Assembly (NCBI GenBank): GCA_947623915.1
Contig: CANQIB010000007.1
Span: forward strand, 68,583-120,583
Reading direction: 5' to 3'
Length of the DNA stretch: 52,001 nt
From: an uncultured Ruminiclostridium sp.
Lineage (GTDB): Bacteria; Bacillota; Clostridia; Oscillospirales; Ruminococcaceae
The notes under the pieces were generated by a model, which ran no database searches, was not told where the DNA came from, and worked only from the letters and a program-made list of their open reading frames with translations. Within the stretch, counting starts at the first letter, position 1. The number at the start of each line of letters is the position of its first letter. Shown in pieces: positions 13,563 to 22,023 of this stretch. The position numbers and the translations under genes were made by a program.

Positions 13563-15248
13563 TTATACAGAATATGTTGCCTTTACCAGCTCGTCGAGCG
13601 TGGTAGTGCCGGAAAGTACCATATCGGCAACGTTATCTCTCAACAGCTTTGTACCGTTTTTGACCGCCTGTTGTCCTATCTCCTCCGCCGTAGCGTCATG
13701 AGAAATAAGCTCTTTTATATCGTTGGAGGTAACTATTATCTCATGTATAGCGGTTCTTCCTCTAAAGCCCGTGTTGTGGCAGGTACGGCAGCCGCCTCGG
13801 TGCGCCTGATATATTTCGACCGGATGATCCTTTCCGACCAGTCTGAGGTCGGCGGGCTCTGTCAAAGTCACCTTTTCCTTGCAGTCGGGACACAGCAGTT
13901 TTACAAGTCGCTGAGCTATTATCCCTATCAGCGAGGACGCCACCATGTACGGCGCTACTCCCATATCTATAAGACGGAGTATCGTGCTTGCCGCGTCGTT
14001 GGTATGCAGCGTGGAAAGTACAAGGTGTCCCGTTATTGCCGCGCGTATCGCTATATCCGCCGTTTCGCCGTCACGGATCTCACCGACCATCACGACGTCG
14101 GGGTCCTGACGCAAAATGGAACGCAGAGCCGCCGCAAAGGTAAGACCAGCTTTCGCGTTTATCTGTACCTGATTTATTCCGTCTATCTTCTTTTCGCACG
14201 GATCCTCAACGGTAACTATATTGACGTTCGGCTTTGACAGTTCGCCCAGCGTCGCGTACAGCGTTGTGGATTTACCCGAACCCGTAGGCCCTGTAACCAG
14301 CATAACTCCGTGCGGACAGCGGATTATCTGCTTGAACATTTCGTAATTGTAAAGCGTCATGCCGAGGTCGGTTATCTTTCTTGTCTTTTCGTCCGCCGTG
14401 GAAAGCAGACGGATAACGCATTTCTCACCGTATACGGTAGGTATAGTGGAAACACGGACGTCCAAGTTCGTCCCGTCGATGACCATACCGAAACGGCCGT
14501 CCAACGGTATACGCTTTTCGGCGATGTTCATTCCGCCGAGTATCTTTATACGGGTTATCAGAGAATTATGCACGGCGGGCTTTACGTTCATCTGCTCTAT
14601 CAGCTCGCCGTCCACCCTCAGCCTTATCCTCGTTCTGTCCTTGAACGGCTCGATATGTATATCCGACGCGTTCATATGGAAAGAGGTCTCAACTATCGTG
14701 TTGACCAGCTTTACTATCGGGGCGTTATCGACACGCTCGCCGGATTCCAGCTCCTCGGCGGACGCCTCGCTGCCGCTGTACTCCTTGTTCAGCTCGTCCA
14801 TCGCGTTGCTTACCGTCTGCTGAGAGTAAGCCTTATTGATGGTCTCGTTTATCGCCGATTTGGTAGCGAGCATGGCGTGTATCTCCATGCCCGATATGAC
14901 CTTTAATTCCTCGAATATGTAAAAGTTTATAGGGTCGTCGGTCGCCACGGTCAGCCTTTGACCGTTCATCGCGAACGCCACACAGCAATTTTTCTTGGAT
15001 ATATCCTCAGGTATCTTCTTTACCGCCTCTATATCCACCTTGGTGGTCGTAAGGTCGATAAACGGTACTTTCAACCGTATGGACAACGCGTGCGCGAGCT
15101 GTGTTTCGGAAACATACCCCATCTCAAGCAGCATATCGCCCAGTTTCTTGCCGCCGCTCTCTTTTTGTCTGCGCAGCGCCTCCTGAAGCTGTTCTTCGGT
15201 CAGAAATCCGTTTTCTACAAGTATCTGACCTATAGGTATATTTTTCAT
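13563..15248 (-). CDS. pilB: Type IV pilus assembly ATPase PilB/GspE
   Basis: 561 aa. An N-terminal GspE-N/MshEN domain (residues 1-150, with IGQILVENGFLTEEQLQEAL, the pattern linked to c-di-GMP binding in MshE) precedes the ATPase. Walker A GPTGSGKSTTLY is at about residues 314-325, Walker B at DPDVVMVGEIRDGET, and a four-cysteine zinc site follows (CPDCK ... CRTCH). It powers pilus extension. Whether the N-terminal motif binds c-di-GMP is an inference, but the window carries two c-di-GMP proteins. The RBS is weak (AGGGGG 15 bases upstream, or AGGT next to the ATG). Confidence 0.95.
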   Translation of the reverse strand: MKNIPIGQILVENGFLTEEQLQEALRRQKESGGKKLGDMLLEMGYVSETQLAHALSIRLKVPFIDLTTTKVDIEAVKKIPEDISKKNCCVAFAMNGQRLTVATDDPINFYIFEELKVISGMEIHAMLATKSAINETINKAYSQQTVSNAMDELNKEYSGSEASAEELESGERVDNAPIVKLVNTIVETSFHMNASDIHIEPFKDRTRIRLRVDGELIEQMNVKPAVHNSLITRIKILGGMNIAEKRIPLDGRFGMVIDGTNLDVRVSTIPTVYGEKCVIRLLSTADEKTRKITDLGMTLYNYEMFKQIIRCPHGVMLVTGPTGSGKSTTLYATLGELSKPNVNIVTVEDPCEKKIDGINQVQINAKAGLTFAAALRSILRQDPDVVMVGEIRDGETADIAIRAAITGHLVLSTLHTNDAASTILRLIDMGVAPYMVASSLIGIIAQRLVKLLCPDCKEKVTLTEPADLRLVGKDHPVEIYQAHRGGCRTCHNTGFRGRTAIHEIIVTSNDIKELISHDATAEEIGQQAVKNGTKLLRDNVADMVLSGTTTLDELVKATYSV

Positions 15249-15323
15249 TACCTGTGCTGAACCCCCTATTGGAATCCCGCATATAAGCGGAATGTATTTT
15301 CAATATTTAAAAATTCCTAAAGG

Positions 15324-15352
15324 TTGAAATTTCGCTGAGTTTATGGTAAAAT
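15324..15352 (+). promoter_or_regulatory. Sigma-A promoter of the prepilin peptidase gene
   Basis: -35 TTGAAA (15324-15329), 17-base spacer, -10 TAAAAT (15347-15352); the ATG is at 15383 behind GAAAGGAAG. Confidence 0.75.
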
Positions 15353-15382
15353 GTATAAAAACAACCGAAAGGAAGAATCAAT

Positions 15383-16429
15383 ATGACCGGTATCCTCGCA
15401 TTTGATATTTTTATGTGCGTTACGGTATTCATCTTCGGAACGGTGATAGGCAGCTTTCTGAATGTGGTCATCTACCGCACCCCGCTGCATATGTCGATAG
15501 TCACCGGACCGTCCCATTGTACCTCCTGCGGCACTCGGATAAAGCCTTACGACCTTATCCCCATAGTAAGCTGGTGCCTGCTCGGCGGCAAGTGCCGCGC
15601 CTGCAAGGCTAAGATCTCGATACGCTACACTATAGTGGAAGCGCTTACCGGCGTTATGTTCCTGCTCGCGTATCTCCGCTTTTCGGCGTCGGTCATGCTG
15701 CCTATGTCAATAATACTGTTCGGCGTACTCATCGTACTCAGCTTTATCGACCTTGACCATATGCAGATACCCTACTGGTGTACCGCGACGGTCGCCGCGC
15801 TCGGCGTGATAAACGTTCTGCTGATAGCGTTATCTCCCTCTCCCGCGCCGGACGACTTATGGTGGAAGCACCTGCTGTACGCGCTTTTGGTAGCGGTGGT
15901 CGCGGGAGTGCTTGCGCTGTTCGGCGGACTCGGCGGAGGTGATTTTCAGCTTATCACCGCAGCCGCGCTGCTGCTCGGAGTAAGGATATTCCCCGCTTTG
16001 TTCATCGGAATAATACTCGGCGCGATATACGGCATAGCGATAAAGCTGCGCACCAAAGATACCGTCAAAGCCAAGACCGAAGCCATGACCGTGCTGTTTG
16101 TCAAAAGAACGGAGCAGCACCCCGACGACAATATAATCATGGGCGAATACGAGGAGGGCAAATGCCGCCTCACCTGCTATGACGTCGAGGGCAAAAAGCT
16201 CAATGAAGTCGGGCCCGATCCCGAACTGGTGCAGACGCTGACCGAAATGTTTTCCGACATACCCGCAAATAACGAATACATCTTCCGCGTCGTCACAAAG
16301 TCCGGCAGCATAGACAGCCTTAAATTGCAGCGCCGTATCGCGTTCGGCCCCGCGCTGAGCATCGGTATTGCGGCGTCCATGCTTTACGGCTTTGAAATGC
16401 TCAACTTCTGGCTGGGTATGTTCTCGTAA
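15383..16429 (+). CDS. Prepilin peptidase with an inserted cytosolic domain
   Basis: 348 aa. It has the N-terminal GTVIGSFLNVVIYR, the four-cysteine zinc site (C46, C49, C71, C74) and the two catalytic aspartates: in FIDLDHMQIP (about 121-130) and GGGDFQL (about 184-190, in place of GxGDxKL). It cleaves the prepilin leaders in this window and may N-methylate the new terminus. The family end (IAFGPALSIGIAASML) is separated from the catalytic core by about 95 hydrophilic residues (222-318; for example ECxxTCYDVEGKKLNEVG-like sequence) not seen in typical family members of about 250 aa. It is transcribed opposite to the rest of the pilus cluster. Confidence 0.92.
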   Translation: MTGILAFDIFMCVTVFIFGTVIGSFLNVVIYRTPLHMSIVTGPSHCTSCGTRIKPYDLIPIVSWCLLGGKCRACKAKISIRYTIVEALTGVMFLLAYLRFSASVMLPMSIILFGVLIVLSFIDLDHMQIPYWCTATVAALGVINVLLIALSPSPAPDDLWWKHLLYALLVAVVAGVLALFGGLGGGDFQLITAAALLLGVRIFPALFIGIILGAIYGIAIKLRTKDTVKAKTEAMTVLFVKRTEQHPDDNIIMGEYEEGKCRLTCYDVEGKKLNEVGPDPELVQTLTEMFSDIPANNEYIFRVVTKSGSIDSLKLQRRIAFGPALSIGIAASMLYGFEMLNFWLGMFS

Positions 16430-16442
16430 GAAAGTCCACCCC

Positions 16443-16477
16443 GACCGTTCGGACAGCAGTCCGAACGGTCTTTTTTT
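16443..16477 (+). terminator. Terminator of the prepilin peptidase gene
   Basis: Perfect 12-bp stem (GACCGTTCGGAC 16443-16454 with 16459-16470, loop AGCA) followed by seven Ts. It lies between convergent genes and faces rightward. Confidence 0.9.
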
Positions 16478-16483
16478 CTCCTC

Positions 16484-17239
16484 TTACGGCGTAGCCTCGA
16501 TAGGAGGAGCAGAGGTAACCTTGGTGTAGTCTTTAAGTCTGTAAAGTATCACTATCCCGCTGTCTTGGGGAATACGCTCGGTAGCGCCGCCCAAAGTGGT
16601 AAAGAACTCGTCGTCCACCTTGGGAGTGAACTTGCTGTATTGCAGGTTTATCAGCTTGAACATCTGGGAACGTTCCGACATCATCGGCTCGCCGCTTTCG
16701 TCATAAGGAGTAACTCCCACGCGGTACCATCTGTCGGCAGAGGTCGAGCCGGACGGACTTTCCACCGAGAAAGTGTATCTGTAATGAGCTTTCCCGTAAA
16801 AATCCTCGTTGAACAGACGGTAATCGTTCAGATCGTTCATCTTTGTCTTGTAATCCGCGAAGTCTTTCACTACCCCCAGATCGTATACCTTGCCGTCCAT
16901 TATCACCATCGCGTAAAGGTCCTCTATCGCGGGCTCGTCACGCTCGGCAAGTAAATTCTCAATGGCGGTCTTGGATTCGTCGGGGTTTATCTTCCCGTCA
17001 GCGCCTAAGGTATTCAGCTTGATATTGAAATTCGTGCTGGTCGCCATGCGGTCGAAGATATACATATTTATGGTGTCGGTGGCAACGTTGATGTTCACGT
17101 CGCCCTTCATATCGTGTATGATACCCGTCACGGAGGAAAATATCAGCATGACGGCGCCCATAAGTATAGTGGTGAGGGCCATGGAGATTATCATTTCAAC
17201 AAGCGTGAAGCCTTTTTTCATTTTTGAAAATAATTTCAT
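16484..17239 (-). CDS. Prepilin-like minor pilin, PilW type
   Basis: 251 aa with leader MKLFSKMKKG, cleavage, then FTLVEMIISMALTTILMGAV with Glu at +5. The C-terminal part is a strand-rich globular domain rich in acidic residues. Its position at the end of a row of pseudopilin-like genes suggests a minor pilin that primes assembly at the pilus tip. ATG 17239 follows ACGGGAGGC. The upstream gene ends 14 bases away. Confidence 0.85.
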   Translation of the reverse strand: MKLFSKMKKGFTLVEMIISMALTTILMGAVMLIFSSVTGIIHDMKGDVNINVATDTINMYIFDRMATSTNFNIKLNTLGADGKINPDESKTAIENLLAERDEPAIEDLYAMVIMDGKVYDLGVVKDFADYKTKMNDLNDYRLFNEDFYGKAHYRYTFSVESPSGSTSADRWYRVGVTPYDESGEPMMSERSQMFKLINLQYSKFTPKVDDEFFTTLGGATERIPQDSGIVILYRLKDYTKVTSAPPIEATP

Positions 17240-17253
17240 GCCGCGCCTCCCGT

Positions 17254-18138
17254 TTATTCCTTGACCTGCGGAGTGCCGTTTTCAATGTTGTAAACACCGA
17301 GCGCGTTTATATTCTCCACCAGAGTTACGCTCTTTGCGGCGCTTGTAGAATCGCCGTTTACAAAGTATTTCATAAAGCTGCCGTATTCGTCGTCGTATTT
17401 ATCATCGGGAAGTCTGAACTCTATCGTAAAGTCGAATGCGGTCGAGCCGTTCGATTTTTCAAGGAACATACGAACGGTGTGTCCCAAAAACAGGCTGCTT
17501 ATCCCGCCGCTTGTATTCATGACCTTAAAGTTGGACGCCGATTCGGGAAGCGCCACCTTGATGGAATTTATAAATGTTTTATCAAGCACCTTTTGAGAGT
17601 CCGCGACCTTAAAGCTGATCCTTATAGTGTGTATGTCGCCGTTCAGCACGTCGCTTTCCTCTTGGACAAATATATTGTCAAAGCCTCTTGAGCCGTAAAG
17701 GTGCATATAATCCTTAACAACGCCGGGCGTCTTGTCGTCCGAATCTTCGGGCTTATCCTTGTCCTTATCGGGATCCGTAGGCAGAGCGTCAAGGTCATAA
17801 TCCAAAGTGTTCAGCTCCAAGCCCTGAGCCATGCTTTCGTCGGTACCCAACACCCCTATGGGTATGTTGTCAATGGCTCCCGCCTCGTCGCCGTCGGAAT
17901 TGAGGAACGCCAAGGTAAGGTCAAAGGTAGATCTTTCCACGGTGTTGTTGGATTTTACAAGAGACTCCAACTGACGGTCGAGGTCTTTTTCCACGCGGTC
18001 GTTGCGCGCATAGCTTTGTATGGCTATTCCGAGGATCTGCATTACTATCATCGACATCATTGCGAAGATCGCTATCGCCACCATGCACTCTATCAAGGTA
18101 AAGCCTTTTTTAGCACGCAGCCGCTGTAACTTTTTCAT
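17254..18138 (-). CDS. Prepilin-like minor pilin, PilV type
   Basis: 294 aa. The leader is longer and basic (KKLQRLRAKKG), followed by FTLIECMVAIAIFAMMSMIV with Glu at +5. A helix with charged heptads (about residues 40-60) leads to a globular domain including a run of acidic residues (DPDKDKDKPEDSDDK, about 125-140) that may bind calcium or form a flexible loop. It should be processed by the prepilin peptidase and sit with the other minor pilins. It lies 18 bases after the 946-aa gene. Confidence 0.85.
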   Translation of the reverse strand: MKKLQRLRAKKGFTLIECMVAIAIFAMMSMIVMQILGIAIQSYARNDRVEKDLDRQLESLVKSNNTVERSTFDLTLAFLNSDGDEAGAIDNIPIGVLGTDESMAQGLELNTLDYDLDALPTDPDKDKDKPEDSDDKTPGVVKDYMHLYGSRGFDNIFVQEESDVLNGDIHTIRISFKVADSQKVLDKTFINSIKVALPESASNFKVMNTSGGISSLFLGHTVRMFLEKSNGSTAFDFTIEFRLPDDKYDDEYGSFMKYFVNGDSTSAAKSVTLVENINALGVYNIENGTPQVKE

Positions 18139-18156
18139 AATGCAAAGCTCCTTTCA

Positions 18157-20997
18157 TCAGTTGTAGCCGAACCTGTTCCAAGCACGCCCCAGCTTCTTTC
18201 CGCCGTCTTCGAGATAACCGCTGGAACCCGTGCTTCCCATAAGGTGGACAAGGTACTTGTTCCTCTCCTCCTCACGCTGCTCGTCGGTGAGAGCATCCGC
18301 GTCTTTGACGTATGTGTCGTAATAATCGTAAGGCGCGGCGTAAATGTACTTTGCGGTACCTCTTATATCGTAATTCGATACTACCAGACCGCCGAATATA
18401 ACTCTTCCGCTGGCGTTGCTGGTGCTGGTATACTGCATATAAGGCGCATATATCATTCCCGCAAATACCAGTTCGTCCTGGTCAAGGTCTATGTTTACGT
18501 TCTTTTCGACCGAAACAAGGAATACGTTGTTATGAAGATACAGCTTTTCGCCGGTCTCGCCGTACTTATCTATCATAGCCTGACTGTACAGACCGTCGGC
18601 CGCCGAAAACTTCGTCGTGTCGCTTTCGTACTCCTTTAGCGGTTTTGCCATGCTTCCTTCACCGACCCAAGACCATCCGCTGTCGGGAACGGTTTCCACG
18701 GACTGACCTATTATTTCCTTGAAAAGCGCGTAATGTCCCATATAGCTTTGCTTTCTCGCTACGAAGGTCTCACCCTCCGGTAGCACGAATATAACGCTTC
18801 CCTTGCCTTTTACAAATACATGGAACGGGTCGCCGTTGTTGGGGGAAGTGCCCGCTGCGCCGTACAGAGTGGGAGCGTTGGGAACGGTATCGCCGAACAT
18901 AAACGCGTTTAACTCGCTTTCGGGAGTGGTGATGACCGGCTCATAATTCGGCTGGAACATCGGTATGTTCTTGGTCACCAAATCTTCACCCGAAACAATA
19001 CCGTCTAACCAGGGGTCCTGGCTTTCCTCTGCGACATAACCGCATTTGGTACATTCAAAGTGGTTGGTAACGATGTCATGTTTTACAAAGCGCATGGTAA
19101 ACTGCGAGATGGACTCCGAACAGTTGGTGCATTTAAACGACAGATCGTAAGGCGCGGGAGTTCCCATCCATTGGTTCCACGTCTTACCGTTCTGTTCCTC
19201 CCGAACGGTCGGGCAGGGATAAGTTGCGTGGCAGTTGTCGCACTCAAGATATTTATCTCCGTCGTTTCTGTAGCCTATATAGTCGTCAACGGTGCCGTCG
19301 CAGGCGGTGCCGTCAGGCAATACGCCAGGGCACACAAAGTCGTGCTTGATAAACGAATGTTCGGGGTAGGTCACCTTACCGTTGCCGGAAGCGCCCTTAT
19401 TATATATGGCGTTGGGCTTGAGCAGTACATATATGTCCTTATATCCGCCCTTGCCGTCGGAAGTATCAAACATCAGCGCGGAAGCTCCGCCGCCCTTAAC
19501 GTCTATATCCTGTATGATATATCTGTCGGTATTTTCCGCGGACAGCACCGCAGTGCGCTGTGTGGAGGAAAATACTACCGGCGTTGTTGCGATATAGTCC
19601 TTTGAGGGGTCTTTATCCACACGGAACTGCTTATCGAGATCCCAGTTTATATAGTTGGAAGTCCCTATCGTGTCGTTTATTATCGCCGTAACGGTCTCCA
19701 TCGCGTCGCAGGGGTCCGCGTCGTCGCTGCCGGACGGCCAAATATAGGTGTATCCGCCTACTCCGCCGTTTTGCGCGCTGTTGGCGAGGATCACATTTTC
19801 TATAACGTCCTGAGCCTCATATACCGTATAATCGGGGGAAAGGTCGAAATCTATATCCGCCTCGCTGTAAATTATCTTTCCGCTTATATCCGCTCCGTTG
19901 AACCAGTTACTTGACTGCCATTCGGGGGTATCTTTCTTTATATAAACGTTTCCGCCGACTACCAGATGTGCGGCAAATTTGCCCTGATTGTAGTCTTTGT
20001 CTATGAACAGGTCGCCGTTTACAAATATCTCGCCGTCATAGCCGAAGCTGTCGGCTATGACCATGTTGCCGTTTACAAACAGTCTGGGCTGAGTCGCGGT
20101 AGCAAGATTCGGCGCTCCGCCGCTTTCATTCATATTTGTGCCGCTGTAATAGTCGCCTTGAATATATACGTTGGTATGGCTGAACGCGTATCTGTTCGCC
20201 AGCTGTATAACGCTGCCGCCGACTCTCAGAGTACCGCCGCCGAGGTCGAATTTAGCCATCGGGCCGTAAAGGTAAAGGTCGTTGCCTATCGTAAAGTCGA
20301 GCTTTTTGCTGCCCGCTCCGCCGCTCTTGTTTATCTCTACGGAGCCGACAAATCTTACCGTACCCGCCGAAATGATATCCGCGTCACAGCTTGCTTTGTT
20401 TCCGGCAGAACCTATTTCCGTATACTCACTGTCGAGATACAGCTCGGAGGTTATTTCACCTGAATCGAACAGCGTATCGTTCGGCACATATCCCGTCGAG
20501 GTAAAGAACCTTGTCATCGACGCGGGCTGGTCGTCATCCTGGCCCGCTTTAAGCTCGCCGACGCTGGTCACGGTCTGTAGCTGACCGTTTACCTCGGACT
20601 CGGTGGTTATGCTGAGTATAGCGGAATCCGCGTCGCCGCTTATCTTGGTTATGGTCACCTTTATCGAGCCTATGCCCGCTCCGAGATCGGAAACCGTGGT
20701 CTTTATCGAATCGCCCTTTGTCAGAGCAAACGCCGCGTCAACGAATTTCGCGTCGGGATCGGCCGCGATATAATCCGATACCATGTTGTTTATCGAAATA
20801 GCGCTTTGATATGCCTGCTCGTTGGCATATTTTACCTGCACCTCTTTGTTAGCCGAGGTAACGGCATAGTACAGTGCGGACGCCAAAACAATAAGCATCG
20901 ACATTATCGCTATAACGAAGAACAACACGCTTCCCTTTGAGCCGGTCAGGCGTTCCAACATACGCCTGCGTATACCGGCAGTATTGTTTTTTGCCAT
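18157..20997 (-). CDS. Giant PilX-like surface protein with beta-helix and Cys motifs
   Basis: 946 aa in the position of PilX. The N-terminus has a basic leader, SKG, and a single hydrophobic helix (VLFFVIAIMSMLIVLASALY), PilX-like but without the canonical Glu5. After a pilin-like stalk (residues 50-150), residues about 190-400 look like a polymer-forming beta-helix (IGNDLYLYGPMAKFDLGGG, FVNGNMVIADSFGYDGEIFV). Residues about 550-660 carry four CxxC-type pairs (including CDNCH, CTNCS, CTKCG) resembling zinc ribbons. The rest is unknown. The pilin helix would leave this mass outside the cell, so it may be a pilus-tip adhesin. ATG 20997 follows AAAGGACGGG. Confidence 0.8.
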   Translation of the reverse strand: MAKNNTAGIRRRMLERLTGSKGSVLFFVIAIMSMLIVLASALYYAVTSANKEVQVKYANEQAYQSAISINNMVSDYIAADPDAKFVDAAFALTKGDSIKTTVSDLGAGIGSIKVTITKISGDADSAILSITTESEVNGQLQTVTSVGELKAGQDDDQPASMTRFFTSTGYVPNDTLFDSGEITSELYLDSEYTEIGSAGNKASCDADIISAGTVRFVGSVEINKSGGAGSKKLDFTIGNDLYLYGPMAKFDLGGGTLRVGGSVIQLANRYAFSHTNVYIQGDYYSGTNMNESGGAPNLATATQPRLFVNGNMVIADSFGYDGEIFVNGDLFIDKDYNQGKFAAHLVVGGNVYIKKDTPEWQSSNWFNGADISGKIIYSEADIDFDLSPDYTVYEAQDVIENVILANSAQNGGVGGYTYIWPSGSDDADPCDAMETVTAIINDTIGTSNYINWDLDKQFRVDKDPSKDYIATTPVVFSSTQRTAVLSAENTDRYIIQDIDVKGGGASALMFDTSDGKGGYKDIYVLLKPNAIYNKGASGNGKVTYPEHSFIKHDFVCPGVLPDGTACDGTVDDYIGYRNDGDKYLECDNCHATYPCPTVREEQNGKTWNQWMGTPAPYDLSFKCTNCSESISQFTMRFVKHDIVTNHFECTKCGYVAEESQDPWLDGIVSGEDLVTKNIPMFQPNYEPVITTPESELNAFMFGDTVPNAPTLYGAAGTSPNNGDPFHVFVKGKGSVIFVLPEGETFVARKQSYMGHYALFKEIIGQSVETVPDSGWSWVGEGSMAKPLKEYESDTTKFSAADGLYSQAMIDKYGETGEKLYLHNNVFLVSVEKNVNIDLDQDELVFAGMIYAPYMQYTSTSNASGRVIFGGLVVSNYDIRGTAKYIYAAPYDYYDTYVKDADALTDEQREEERNKYLVHLMGSTGSSGYLEDGGKKLGRAWNRFGYN

Positions 20998-21029
20998 TGT
21001 GTCCCGTCCTTTCCAAAACTCTTATTCGG

Positions 21030-21060
21030 CACAAAAAGCCCTGCGCCTTTCGGCGGGGCT
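21030..21060 (-). terminator. Possible intra-operon attenuator between pilO and the PilX-like gene
   Basis: AGCCC/GGGCT with inner GCC/GGC pairs (21037-21060) is followed on the minus strand by TTTTTGTG. The 82-base gap it occupies is the largest in the operon, so it may lower expression of the minor-pilin genes relative to pilC, pilMN and pilO. Confidence 0.5.
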
Positions 21061-21079
21061 GTTTTGTGACATTTTCCGC

Positions 21080-22006
21080 TTAAGCGGCATCACTTGATGT
21101 GGTAGTATCGTCTGCCGCGGATTCGGTGCTGTTAGCGAACGGATCGGCAACAGGCTCAATGCTGTACAGCTTTACGTTGAAGTCCATTCTGTACCTGCCC
21201 CAACCCGAGGGGTTGCTTGAGGTCTCGCTCTCGGCAGGCTCGCTCTCTTCGGGCTGTGAGCTGTCGCCCGTGTTGTACGCCGCGTTGATTATATCGGCGG
21301 ACTTGTCGGTAAGCTCGAACTGCGCTCCCGTAAGGTAGGTAGCTTTACGCTGAGGATTTCCGTTCTCATCGACGATGGTATCATCGTAAACACCCTCGTT
21401 GAGCAGATCCGCAAAGTCGTAAAGATTTTGCAGGTCGTCGGAATAAGCCGTAAAGCTGACGGTCGAAGAGCCGACCGTTACCGGCTCGCTGAGAGCAAGC
21501 GCGGTCGCCAAGATATCCTTTGCGTATATGAACTTCTCGCGGTCGCTCATATTCTCAATGTCGGGAATATCCGCGTCATCGCCGTTTATCACGGTGTTTG
21601 AAAAATCCTTTAACGGATAGGTAACTTCGGTGGGCAGGAATACCGATATCGAAAGGTTCTCGGTGGACATCGGTCCTACCTTGAGCTCGTTTATGCTTAT
21701 ATCCTTGCCCTTTGCGATGAACTGACGCATTATCTCGTCACATTCCACAGGGGTAAGGTCGTGGTAAAAGCCGTTTGCAAGGTTCTTACCTTTTTCGTAT
21801 TCCTCTTTTATGTCGCTGTCGATGGTCTTTTCACGCTCCAACTGTGACAGTATGTCGCTGTAGGAGGAGTTTGCCGCGTCAAGGCTCTTTTGGTTCGGCT
21901 CGATATTGTTGAAATTCGGAAGAATGAAAACGAATAAGCCTATTCCGAGTATAACAAGTATCAAAAGCACGAAAACTATTATTTTTTCCTGTTTGCTCAT
22001 TTGCAT
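21080..22006 (-). CDS. PilO-like inner-membrane assembly protein
   Basis: 308 aa with one membrane helix at residues 9-30 (IIVFVLLILVILGIGLFVF), a coiled-coil stretch (DAANSSYSDILSQLEREKTI) and a ferredoxin-like outer domain, the PilO plan. The C-terminus is acidic and Ser/Thr-rich. PilO dimerises with PilN to link the ATPase platform to the envelope. The order pilM-N-O-X supports the call more than the sequence alone. ATG 22006 follows AGGGGGAAAC; the gap to pilMN is 17 bases. Confidence 0.78.
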   Translation of the reverse strand: MQMSKQEKIIVFVLLILVILGIGLFVFILPNFNNIEPNQKSLDAANSSYSDILSQLEREKTIDSDIKEEYEKGKNLANGFYHDLTPVECDEIMRQFIAKGKDISINELKVGPMSTENLSISVFLPTEVTYPLKDFSNTVINGDDADIPDIENMSDREKFIYAKDILATALALSEPVTVGSSTVSFTAYSDDLQNLYDFADLLNEGVYDDTIVDENGNPQRKATYLTGAQFELTDKSADIINAAYNTGDSSQPEESEPAESETSSNPSGWGRYRMDFNVKLYSIEPVADPFANSTESAADDTTTSSDAA

Positions 22007-22023
22007 GGCCGTTTCCCCCTTCC

